Part shown: in pieces, positions 35,165-46,676 of the stretch
How the letters are laid out: every line of letters begins with the position of its first letter
Numbering within the stretch: position 1 is the stretch's first letter
NCBI GenBank assembly: GCA_023105745.1
Contig: JALGQZ010000003.1
Span: 78,218,696 to 78,282,695, forward strand
DNA length: 64,000 nucleotides
Direction of reading: 5' to 3'
From: Austropuccinia psidii
Taxonomy: Eukaryota; Basidiomycota; Pucciniomycetes; Pucciniales; Sphaerophragmiaceae
The notes under the pieces: generated by a model
What the model was told of the DNA's origin: nothing
What the model saw: the letters and a program-made list of their open reading frames with translations, nothing else
Database searches by the model: none
Translations under genes and position numbers: made by a program

Positions 35165-35874
35165 AAATGTGGAAGCATATATATATATCTATATATATAT
35201 GCTGAGATTAAGCGAGCAACTCACACTTTCCTTCCTCAGCCCAACACTTTCTTGCAAGTTCCCTTTTACGCTCGTTTCCTTTTTTTGTGAATGGCATGCT
35301 TTCAGCAGAAAATGAAATGAAACCAAATGATTACTGATTTGTTAATATCACCTAAATTCAATTGCGGTTGATGAATCTTTTTTAATTGCAGCTAAAAAGA
35401 AAGATCACACCTGACCTTTGCAAATTCGCGATCTCAAATACCTGAACCTGAAAATTGCAGTGGATAGTGCATTATTCAATTTTACATATTGATGTTCCCA
35501 TGCAATCACTTTCCAATCCAATCATTTGGAATATTGCAAGCACATGCAAATGCAATATGCATCCTGCTGCAGATCCCTAGCTATCCTAGTCCTCTTGAAA
35601 GACACAGGAACCTTTGGCCTATTATGGGCTGGCGGGAAGTGATAAACGCCACTTCCCGCAATGCCCCCACCTGTGCTACTTGCAGGCACAACGCCTGACT
35701 CAGCTTGCGTCTTGTCGGGGTCTTTGCAATGATTTATGGAGGCATGCCACCGTACAATTACTATTGGTACTCAGACTGTGGCATCTGGGCAGCAGTAGGA
35801 TAGGAAGTCATGATTATTAAATTCATAAATCACTTTGCAAAATTCAATTACAATCTATCTAGTACAAAACTAAT
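35165..35874. other. Gap between TET-like gene and unknown gene, with AT microsatellite and palindrome
   Basis: It holds an AT microsatellite at about 35178-35201 and a palindromic TTATGGAGGCATGCCACC site at about 35734-35757. I see no gene. It probably includes the promoter of the TET-like gene. Confidence 0.55.
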
Positions 35875-38110
35875 CTAAAACGGGTCAATCCTGGTTGTGA
35901 GTTTAGCTGACCTGGGTACCGTCAAGGTGACCTCATCACTTGAACCAAGACCGCGTTTTGCCACCCAGGCATCACCAAAGTCTAATACTAAGCATCGTGC
36001 AAATTCAAATCTAAGAGGTAAAGTGGGGTTAAAAGACTCTGATAAGAAGAAACTTTTATTCATTAAATTACATACATACTTATTAGTACGTAGCCACACT
36101 GGCTCCACTAGATTTTTACCCTCTGAAAGTTTTTCGGAAATGTCAATTAGTGATAAAGCCCCTTTAACTGAGCTTGTTCTCCAGTCATCTGAGCATACAA
36201 TCAAACCACAAACCCCTGCCACACAGAATGCCACTAATATGCCATAGCAAATTCAATTTATTCCGAGATTGTTGTGACATGCCAAAAGAGCTTTGATGGC
36301 CTCATTTTTTTTTGAGTTCGTGAGTTTGCCTTTGATGCCATTAACTTTGACCTTTGTATGTGCAGGTACCATGTTGTACGCAATCATCAAATGGATAACT
36401 GTATCCATTAGATCCTCCAGGTTCTTGTGCAGCTTTGTGGATATCTCATTGTCAGCCCCGCCACCTTCAATGCTGAGTTGGGTTGCACGTTGCTTCAATT
36501 TACTCAAGCAGGAGGCAAGGTATTCAACTGCCCCCCGTTCGAGTCCAAGAGGATCGGTCGAATTTGATGTTGGTGCAACATATGGTTTGTGTGCAACCAC
36601 ATCGTATGAGACTAAACTAATGGATTCAAACATAACATTTTCCAAAAAATGTTTAACTGGATTGGCGGGGTAAAGAAGGCTCTGAACCATTTTGAAGAAG
36701 GAGTGTTCAGATTTTGGGAGATTCTCTGGAGGTTTAGCTGATTCCTTCACCAATTTGAGATTCCAAATGTTGTGATCAAAAAACGCTTCTGTTTCTGTTG
36801 GCTTAAAAAAATCTAACCCTGTATATTGCAATTTATATGACCAGTCAACAGCCAATAAACATGTATCATGCACAAAGATAAAACTCACCTGCCATCTCAA
36901 GGTCCTCCAGCCAGGCCAACATTTTAAGCTCTCGGTTACTGATCACCTTAATACCAACGGGCAGGAATGTATGAGCATCTTTTGTTGGTAAATTGTCCCA
37001 TCAATTTTTCTAAATACTATTGATATTATCAAGCCCCCTTTTCCATGATTGTTGAGTAATATTGGAATGATAATTCAAAATGCCTGCAAACTCTTCCATG
37101 CGGGATAAAAATATTCCTTGAAAATTAGCAGACAATGACACTTTGGGCTCAGGGTCAGGAACTATATCAGTCATATCTCGTCCCATTGTATCATGTTTAA
37201 TTGTTTCCCTTTCTTGAAAGGCTTGAATATTCCAAGGAGAGGCGGGAGGGGTTGCATCATGCATTGTTTCATTGGGTATTGGGGGGCTTTCAGTATGTGG
37301 AGCTTCATCATGGATTGTCTCATTGAGTATTGGGGGGGTTCAGTATGTGGAGGTTGATTATCAATATGGGCCCCTTCAACATCAATAATTTCATGACCTT
37401 GATCCCGAGAATCGTTTGCGGCTTCAAAGGTACGGCGTTTTTTGTTTGTTTTTTTGGTCGCATGTATATTTGGTCTTTTTCCTAATCCTTTGCCTGGAAA
37501 TCCAATTAAGACTTGAGATCCTTCAGGTAGAGATTTTCCCACCTCCACACCTGCCCATATATTGTAAGCAGCTATTTTTATCAACTTTGTTTTGAATTGG
37601 TAATGGACTTACGGTTCAAATCCATTTTGACAAGGCTCATGGCTTCAGCAATCTTTTCACCCACATAATCAGGAATTTTACTATCATTTTGAATTTTCTC
37701 AAGCCTTGGGATTGTTTGAGCAAGGTTGGAGACAAATTGTTCCTTGAATATAATTGCCACCTCCCCACTGAAAATTACATCATCTTGCCCATCATCTTCT
37801 GTCAGTGCACAAGGTTCAACAGTCTTTTCCTTCTCATAACTTTTAAAATTTGGTTTCTGAGAGCTTGGAGGCTGACCTGAAATAAAGGCTATGACACAAT
37901 ATCAGGTTTTGGGAGATTAGAAATATTCAAGATGGATGCATACTCACATTCTGGAAGAACTGGGGGATCTTGATTATCTTCATGTGACTGGCTCTCTACT
38001 TCAATGCCTAATTCACGACTACTGGCGATATCAGAGATTTCACTTCCACTCTCTGGGGCTGAAGTTGGTTGTTCATTGAATTCAGTTAAATTTCCCGGGG
38101 TTTGGGCCAT
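35875..38110 (-). pseudogene. Unrecognised multi-exon gene in the element's centre
   Basis: The ATG at 38110 (MAQTPGNLTEFNEQ) opens exon 1 (38110-37948). Exons 37876-37613, 37550-36889 and 36818-35875 follow. The three introns of 62-71 bp have good GT(A/G)AG donors and AG acceptors that keep the frame. The protein would be about 700 residues: an acidic Ser/Glu-rich N-terminus, a basic patch (KKTNKKRRTF), a Pro-rich part with a short internal repeat, and a conserved-looking C-terminal half (PANPVKHFLENVMFESISLV, KLHKNLEDLMDTVIHLMIAYN, FEFARCLVLDFGDAWVAKRG). I do not recognise the family. Lesions are a frameshift in the G-run 37332-37338, stops near 37010-37020, and a TGA at 36253-36255 after which the same frame continues to the stop at 35875. 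Confidence 0.6.
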
Positions 38111-38603
38111 AGCGGAGGTAGTTTATTAAGCAAATAGATGGTGACAAGTTGATTTATAACTTGTTTGAAAATTTTTGAATAAAAAGATCCAAATTGAAGA
38201 AAAAAGGTGGAAGTAAAATAATCGCATTTGCAAAATGCAATTTCTCGGGAAATTGAAGGAGGCAATGTTTTGCAAATTATTTCATATCATGCAAATGAAA
38301 TCACTTCCCTGTGAGACATTGAATAAAGTTGACTAGTGAGAAACCTACTAAAGTCAACTTTTGGACTATTCAATGCTGATGAGGTAAGGACTAAGCAGAG
38401 TATTCCATTTGAATGATATGAAATAAAGTGGTTTTGTTGGGGAAACAGGAGACACAATTCTTGTCTTAAATAGTCCACTTATTAGGTTTTAATTTTTGAG
38501 TCTCATGATTTAAACCCTAACCACAACATTGTGAATATACTGACCAATTTGCCCTTAGGTCCTGTTGGCAGAGAAGGCCACTCAGCATATTTCGGCAATG
38601 GCC
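38111..38603. other. Upstream region of the unknown gene, no gene seen
   Basis: AT-rich DNA lies between the ATG at 38110 and the right arm. It probably holds the unknown gene's promoter. AGGTCCT is present at about 38558. Confidence 0.5.
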
Positions 38604-40610
38604 TCCATTGTGCATTGTGGGTGCAATGCACAAGTGCCCCATGCAAAAATGTATGTGGTGCATTTGGTCACAAGTGACCACGGCGAGATTACCGGCCGTA
38701 TGGCCTGTTAATAGTGTTTGAACAAAGAGGGGGGGCTGTAAGACAAGTGAATACAACGTGAGCTGCCCTCGACCCATTGCACAGGTTTGCTTTCGGGCTA
38801 TAATTGAAATGCTCAGTGGCTGAACATTTTAATTGCACAGTAATTGAACTATTCATATAACAATATCAAATGCACCATGCTGATCCATTTCTCAGTTGTT
38901 TTTGTATGCACACAATCTGAGCATTTGGCATTGCATCGGTTGACATTTCAGCCAGGTGCAGCATTTCACACGCTTTGGTGAAGTGCTCCAAACTGAGCCT
39001 TCCAATGAGCTATTGCAAAAATAGTTCATTCCATGGCTTTACTGAGCACTTCCTCACGGTTCTTTTGACCATGACATGCTCAGCTTGCATGTTCAAATTG
39101 GGTGAAACGCAATGCTGAGCATGTGGCACATGAGCTACGTATATGCAAACAATCGGAAGGTGCATGCACATTCGCTATATGCATGCAGGCTCAAGTAGTA
39201 TTACACCTTCCTGATCTGTACAGCCAACACTGTAGTATGCAGTACACCTTTGTATAAGTATGCTGCAGGGCAGAGCAAAAGCTGTTCAACAATGTAACGT
39301 GCAATCACGTCAAGCCATTGAGTCATATATCTCAACTGCATCCCTTTGATGCACCTTGCTGGTAAGCTCTTCCTAACTACGGCAGAGATGCGCATGTAAC
39401 GCAAGTTAATGTAAGTGGGTCATAATGGGATGACTTATTATTTGGGTCATACACAAACAGTGGATTCACTCCGGTGCCATTGTCGGGACAAACTTTGACT
39501 GGCTGCACTTGTTCATCCCACGTTCTCATTGTTAGGCAGCCACACGCTTTCATACGCACCCCCAACGGGTCATACACAGGTAACTTTCACACACCTGGAA
39601 GACATTTTACTGCCAGTCTTCCAGCTGCCCATTTTCTTGGTCGGGTTGTCAGCTTGAGGGCAGATGTTAACCCGCTTGCGTGTGGAAACCTGAGGCCAAT
39701 CAGTGTGGATTTGCTTCAGCCTCATCCGCAATAGAATAATTGTGGCCTATGATTGCTGAGGGTGGTTATGTTTGCGTGGGGATCTCCCACAGCGGGTCAT
39801 TTTGTGCACGTTCTCACGCGCCCCGCACAAGCTGTGGGGTCTGGCTGGCAGCCAAAAATTCCCTTGGGCGTGTGGCCTCTTTCTCCGGAGTTTTGTACAC
39901 GCGTGAGGCAAAGACCATGATCCCAATCTTGGGGGATTAGTAGCCGCCTCAAACGCAATAGGGGTGAATGTATATGTGGATCACGCCTCACAGTCGGTGC
40001 CCCGTTTGATCATACCACACATCCCCCCCTGAAGCCTAGTTGGCATCAATCATCAAAAAACTTCACGCAAAATCAAACTCATGTTTGGTGGTGTGCCACC
40101 AAACATTTGTTGGATTTTGCGCACACACAAACATCCCCACAGTGAGATTGCCCTTTGAAACCCCCAACATTGCGTAGTAGGTCCCTGTGCGACAATTAAC
40201 CTGGGGATGATACGCTCATTGTTTGCTGTCACACCAGCGAACATGGCCGCATGCCTCTAATATTCCCTTCCACAATAAGTTGCTACAACCCACCCAATCT
40301 CGGATATGCTAATGTCAACCTTGTTCCACCAAAGGTTTCATAACTTGCTGCAGATCCAGCAGTCATATCGGTGCACCCACATTTTGGCCACCTTGCCTTG
40401 ATATATGCCCCAAATTGGATATGAAAATTATCAACCCAAGAGGCCCACCCCATCAAGACCATGCACGTAACCACAGGCCATCCCCCCTTGACCCCATTTC
40501 TGCCTCTCATATAAGTTCCCCACCTGGGCTTATCCGTCTTCATTCCGTTTAGCTAACCCTTCCCGATCATATAATTTGCGATTATCACAAAATAATTTAA
40601 AATAGCCATC
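38604..40610. other. Conserved non-coding inner part of right arm
   Basis: Counterpart of 28926-30904, with the same open YDPLGVRMKACGC frame on the minus strand (39377-39577). No domain is recognisable. It ends at the SNF2-like ATG at 40611. Confidence 0.5.
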
Positions 40611-43042
40611 ATGTCAACCCCTTCACAACCACTCTGAATTTGGGTGATTAATATTTGTATTGAAATAAATAGTGATATAGCCTTAAATCCTGACGATTCC
40701 CACTTAACTTCTTGGATTATCATATGGCACAATCAACACAACATATTCGTTTATCTCCCCAATCACCAGCGTGCTATTGGCTCTCTACCTGCAACCCTTT
40801 CCAAAACGTTGATACCATTCCTTGGGGCACCAAAACCCTTCATGCACTGTGGTCCTGGTGGGGCATGGATTGAAAATTGCCAATCCAATCCTACTCACAT
40901 ATTATTTGTTGAGGAAGTATTTATGACTGATGCAAATGATCCCTTGTCATCTCAGAAACCCAATCTAGCATTGATGTTCTTCACATGGTATCCAAACATT
41001 TTATTCATAATGGAAAGCTTTCAAACACAAGATTTCAAGCTTGAAATGCCCAAAGAATATGACTGTAATACTCATAGTCAATGTCAACTCTACTTTGACA
41101 TTTCCCGCTTCAAACTCAACGCCAGCTTCATATCCTGCTGTTTCATCATTGATTTCCAAGCAAAAACTGATACAATTACCCACTGGATCAGACATCCCCA
41201 TGATGACCCCGCCCCATGCCATTATTCAAACCCCCCTCCTCCCTCATCAAAAGACCGGACTAGCTTTTGTCTGGGATTGACAAATCCCCAATGGCCAATC
41301 AGCCCGCAACCTTTGGGCCACCTCACCCCCAGGATCCACTTTCAATGCCAGGCACATCATTAAAAACAAGTTTGTTAGCTCATTTGAATCCCTTTCGACC
41401 AATACCCTTCTTGGACGACTGCTTGCGGATGGTATGGGATCAGGTAAAATCATTCAGGCCGTTGCTCTAATTGGTACCTTCAAGGAGCGGATGATTGCAA
41501 ACCCCCATCGCTCCACGCCCACCATTATCATCTGCCCCCCTTGCTTAATTACCAACTGGCAATCAGAAATATCCAAGCATGCTCAGGCTGGAGCGCTGCA
41601 TTCCAAAATCTACCATGGTCCCACTTGTTACTTATTATCCAGAGCCAACATCTTAAAATATGATATCATCATCACTTCTTACAATACTATATTCCCAGAA
41701 TTTAAGCAAACCAATAGCTCTACATCATTCATTTTTCAAATCAATTGGCATTGTAGAATTGTGGATGAAGGACAGTGAGTGTCTGATCTTAAATGATTCA
41801 AATTACCTTTTATATCCAATAACCCTTGCCCTATCTTATAGCTATATTTGCTCTCAATACACTGCCACTCACCGTGCCATTAATAGCCTCGTTTCATCCC
41901 TTCGAATATGTTTAATGGGCACACCTATTCACAACACCATCTATGACCTTTTGGGCATAATATCATTCATCACTCAACCCCAGAGCGCCAATCAAGATAA
42001 CTGGTCACCATTGATCCTGAGTAGTCTTTCCAAAGGCTTCAATGATATTTTGAATTTGGCATTGCGGCATTTAAGTTTTTGCCGCACCAAAACCACACAT
42101 CTCGAATCCCTCCCCAGTATTAGCCATCATTATGAGCTGCTCCCACTCAACCCAACCAGGCAGCAAGAATATTCCATATTATATGAAGAATTCCTATCTT
42201 CCAAAATCAGAGGACCAGGAGAATTTTTCAGAAATATTAATAAGCTGCAAATATGTTGTAACCATCACATCATGCTTGACACAATTGCGGAGGCGGATTT
42301 GGAAGACCCCAAGGGCAGCAGGACTCAGGATAACTCGCCAACAATCACACGAACTATTGTGGATGTGGAAAGATGTATGATGAGTAGTAAAATTGCACAC
42401 CTCCTACAAAGCTTAATGAAGAACAAACAAACAAGGTGTGGTCCAACCAAATTGGTGGTTTATACCTAATGGACCCAATTTCTTGATTTGTGCGTTAATT
42501 CTAATATGCATCCATTACCAATTGAATCCATCTGACTTTTTCATGTTGTAGAGTTGGTATTGCACTTTCCCATCACTCTATCCTTTCAGCACAAATTGAT
42601 GGCACAATTACAGCACGAGCACAGGAGAAGGCACTGGAGAATTTCTTCAATAAACCTGAATGTGAACTACTGATTGCATCCATTGCCACAGCTGGAACTG
42701 GCCTCAATATAACTTGTGCTAATACAGTCTATTTAATGGTGAGGGGACCCCCAAAATTCTGCCCTGATTTGCGGCCCCTGAAATCCACATTTCCAGGAGC
42801 CCAATTGGAACCCAGCCATTGAGGCTCAGGCTGTTGATTGACTCCATCGTATCGGCCAACAACAACCTGTAAAGGTCATCCACTATATCACTCCTCATTC
42901 AGTTGAGGTCAACATGTGGAAGGTACCCTTCAAGCTCATCTTTGAACCTAATTGTCTTGCTATTTTAAAATGATTCCTTATGGAAATCCCATTTTCCAAA
43001 CACTAATAGGTCCAAGAAAAGAAAAAATCATTAACTGCGTGA
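40611..43042 (+). pseudogene. SNF2/Rad5-like DNA-dependent ATPase, right-arm copy
   Basis: It begins with the same ATGTCAACCCCTTCACAACC as the left arm, but a TGA follows at 40635-40637. Motif I keeps the Walker lysine (MGSGKIIQAVAL), though neighbouring residues are altered and the DEAH box reads DEG. Motif III is MGTPIHN. Motif VI reads D, TGA, LHRIGQ, where the left arm has CGA. Frameshifts lie near 41090 and 41280. The intron after NMWK is clear (donor GTACCC, acceptor AATAG at 43009), giving a short last exon ending KKKSLTA with TGA at 43040-43042. It is inactive, but it complements the left copy for inferring the ancestral protein. Confidence 0.75.
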
Positions 43043-43344
43043 GCCTTACTGATATTATATAATTTGGGTTTGACCAAGTTGATCACACCTGCACACCCTG
43101 GCACAGGTCCACAATTATGAACACCATGAGCTGGATCAAACTCCTTCAATATTTCCTGAATGAAAATGAGCAATAAAGTATTATTTCTAAGGGAGACAGT
43201 GATACAGTCCAACTCGTATTGTCTATATTCTGACATATTTAGCAAGTTGCATCCTTAAGAAATAATAATAAGATTTTATTACACCTGCACAAATAATTCA
43301 CAAAATGTTAATTCTTAATGGTTCTATACATTTATATTACTAAG

Positions 43345-45386
43345 TTATTGCAGAGCATCACCATTCGGCCTAATAACTGGCATGTCAAGTATTTTGAGGG
43401 TGCTAGTCTGCATCTTACTACTGGTTTTGAGCCAATCTTGATCAAATACCTGAAATAATAAGCCTTCCGGAATATCACCATCATCTGTCAATTGTAATTC
43501 TGGCAATCTATCAATAGTTTTTTTACCTTTTTTTTAATGCAATTGCAAAACACTATGTCTCAATCAATTTTTAATACCAATTCATTAAATAAATGGGAGC
43601 GCCAGCGTAATCCCACTTTGCGGCAAACTTGACAGCCATTTTCCAGTACCTCCTCAGTATCTGAGCATACTCAAGGGTCATTGAATTGTGATGCTAGAAT
43701 GGGAAATTTAGCCATATCACACCATTCACGACGGCGCTCACAGGTCTGCACATAATCAAGTAGATCATCATCAGCCTTTGCTCACAATGAAGAAGAGATA
43801 TATTAACTAACCCCTTGACGAATCTTTGCAAGCTTTTGATTCTCCTTCTTTTTAACCAAGTACTCGGCATCCTTTTGAATAGACTTCCATTCTCTTTTCA
43901 AATAAGTGAAATATCGCTCCATTAAAGCCGCCACGACCCCATAGTTATTATGATCCTTGTTCCAACAGTAATGATGATACTCAGTGCTGACCAGTGCAAG
44001 ACGGAATGTACAGTGAAACACCATAGACATCAGCTCATTTAATGGATGTTGCCATGAGCTCTCCCAGTCCTAGCTTGTGGAGCTCATTTTTGCAGTAGCT
44101 TTAGAAACCCTGAGACTGAACCTGTGTTGATGGCTCATTGAAAACATCCTTGGGGACATATCCGAGATGACCAGCCACTTGAATTGCAATTTCACGCTCT
44201 TCTGTGCTTGGTGGTGCTGGTACTGAGGAAAAATCCTTATCCCTAGCTTTGAGTAGGAACAGGCAATGTGCATGTACTGCTGATCTCATTCCATGGACAT
44301 TCTCTGGAAGTTCTGCTTTCAGCCATTTTTGTTGCTCCTTCTGGCTTGCATGTTTTGCCACATTGTGAGCTTTAAGACCCTGGTTCCTTTGCTGTCTGAC
44401 CTCGGATTGTTCAAGCATACTCTGGGCAAGGGGCATTTGAGGATGGGTGAACTCATTATTTGACTGAGTGCCATGCTCATGTGCCGTGAAATTGTCCCTC
44501 CTTGATTCATCATTTGTTTCCATTTGAGTCGGAGACATTTTCTCATCCTCATCATCCACCATTTTTTCTCTTGATAAACTGGCATGAGCTGTTCTTGGCT
44601 TGGAGGCATATGGATGATGACGTCCAGTGACTTTCTCTTTATGGACCAAAGGCAAAGATGCATAAAGTTCATCACCTGCCATGCACATCATCACTTAACA
44701 CATCAAAAAATTAATGAAGACTGGTCATACTCACAATCTTCAATTGGCTCCTGAGATCAGACTTACTTGCTTTTAGGTTCCATATATAACCCATGCAACA
44801 AACATATCAAACTGTGAAAAAGTTTATACTCCAACATTAAAATGAACTACTTTGATGAAGCATCAATTCTGGATTTCCCTCCAACAGACCACTCCGAGTA
44901 ACATTTTCCAATGGTCTTTTTTTGTTGCCCGCCATCAACCCGCTTTTCATTTCCCACATGAACCTGAGATCCTTATGGAATATTGAGGGTTGGCTATTTA
45001 CTTTGTCCAAAGGGATCCTGGGATGCGACTGGATTCCAACCAGGATTAAGCAGGAACTCACCTGGAAATTTCGAGTGGGGATTAGCCTTTGATGGGATTT
45101 CAGGTGTGCTTCCTGGCCCCTCAGACACATGCATTTGTGTATTAGTGGGACTTGGGGGAATTGGAGTGACGGAAATATTTGGGATCGACCAAGTGCTTGA
45201 AGTTGGAGCCTTTGGATTGCCCACATCAATGTTAAGACCTGATACATTCATTGAGGATGCAATAGGGGGTGTGAGAGGAATGTTGGGACTCAATGGTGAC
45301 TGTGTTTGAAGATAATCTATGCTAGATTCACTATCTAAGTCATTAAAAGAACCTGAACGGGATTTATGTGACTTGGAAGATGACAT
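43345..45386 (-). pseudogene. Transposon accessory protein, function unknown, right-arm copy
   Basis: The ATG at 45386 (MSSSKSHKSRSGSF) begins the Ser/Pro-rich exon, and the stop TAA is at 43345-43347. The acceptor before the main exon is intact (CATGGCAG), whereas the upstream donor reads GTAGTT instead of the left arm's GTAAGT. A frame change near 45000 and a stop after SQGF near 44100, close to a short deletion, disrupt it. Layout relative to its neighbours is the same as in the left arm, with the transposase divergent and the SNF2-like gene convergent. The function is not recognised. Confidence 0.55.
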
Positions 45387-46126
45387 AAGGCCAAAAAAGT
45401 ACAGTAATATTTTTAACTAGATAAAACACCTCAGTATTATGATAAAATAGAGTGATATGAGATGAAATCTTTTCAAATTTAGAATAGAGAAATTCTATGA
45501 ATAGTTGGAACTAAGTGTCGCGTGGAAATCCAATAAGCCTCTTTTTAGGAGAATCCTTCCTGCCTCCTCTTGATCTCCTCCGCTTTGGTTGGAAACCACC
45601 CAGCATGCCCTACCACCATATAATGTAATATTCCCTTGATCTCAAAGGGGACCCATCATCCATAAGTAGTCATATTAGGTAACATTTCCGCCTCCCCATT
45701 GTCACATTTTGTGAATTATCCAAACTGCCAATATATGCATTGAAATTCCACAGCATTGTACATCTGTAAAGGGGTATATTCATGAAGGATTTACCCACAA
45801 AAGAGACATCACCTTTTCAAGAAAGGCGAGACAATCCAAATCACATTCCAACCAATTAAAAGCCTGCTGCACTCAAACCAAATACCAAGACTTCAGCTGC
45901 ACTCCAACCCCTTATGTAATAAAGTTATATCGTTATGTCTGTAATAAGGTTTAAGCCATGTACAATGGTGTGCCAGCATACATGGTTTGAATGTCAATCC
46001 CCTCAAATCAATGTTGACAAATCCCTATTGCAACGCCCCTCAAGGGTCAAAACCGCAGTATTGCCATGTGTAAATAAAATAGAATATGTATGAGCATTGA
46101 GCAGCATGGCATTTTACCCAATTAAA

Positions 46127-46676
46127 TGCAATGAGTTATAGTGATATATCTTTAAATTGCTATGTTATCACAATTATATAAAAAAACCAGTAATAGTAAC
46201 ACTTAAACAAAACAAAATAGTTAATACGTATTATAGAAGAAAATTAGAATGACAAATGTACCTGAGGTTTCAACAGTAACAGTACAAAACACTACGGATA
46301 AGATATTTTATAGATACAATAAGAAACACTCTACAACGAGAATTAAAATTACCATTAGTTTCACTGTCATTGAAAGAATAGAAATATTACTTGTATACCT
46401 AAACAAACTCCAAGCCTCGTGAGTATTTAGAGTGAATATAATTGTAACGATAAAAAATCAGTTTATTAATGATATAATAAATTAAATAAATGAAGAAAGC
46501 TTTTGATGATGATTTAATTGAATAAGAAAGGTTGCACTTTTATACACGTTAAATTTGTTTTTAAGTGATGGAAAGAAATGCACAAAAAAAGGTTAGATGA
46601 CCGGAAATCCTTGCGCTTAAACCTCACTTCCCAATCTTCCTACTCATTTTCTCGAAAGGGAGATCTATTCACAACA
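46127..46676 (-). repeat. Copia LTR (3' LTR of the minus-strand element)
   Basis: 550 bp, TG...CA. The pol stop codon lies inside it. A purine-rich tract GGAGATCAGAGGAG (minus strand, 46677-46690) borders it as the plus-strand primer. Confidence 0.93.

Larger units (their letters stand above)
30905..38603. other. Unique central segment of the inverted-repeat element
   Basis: This 7.7-kb segment is not repeated in the arms. It holds the Zn-cluster-like gene (+), a minisatellite, the TET-like gene (-) and an unrecognised gene (-). AGGTCCT, the heptamer seen at the outer ends, also occurs just inside both borders (about 30910 and 38560). Confidence 0.7.
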
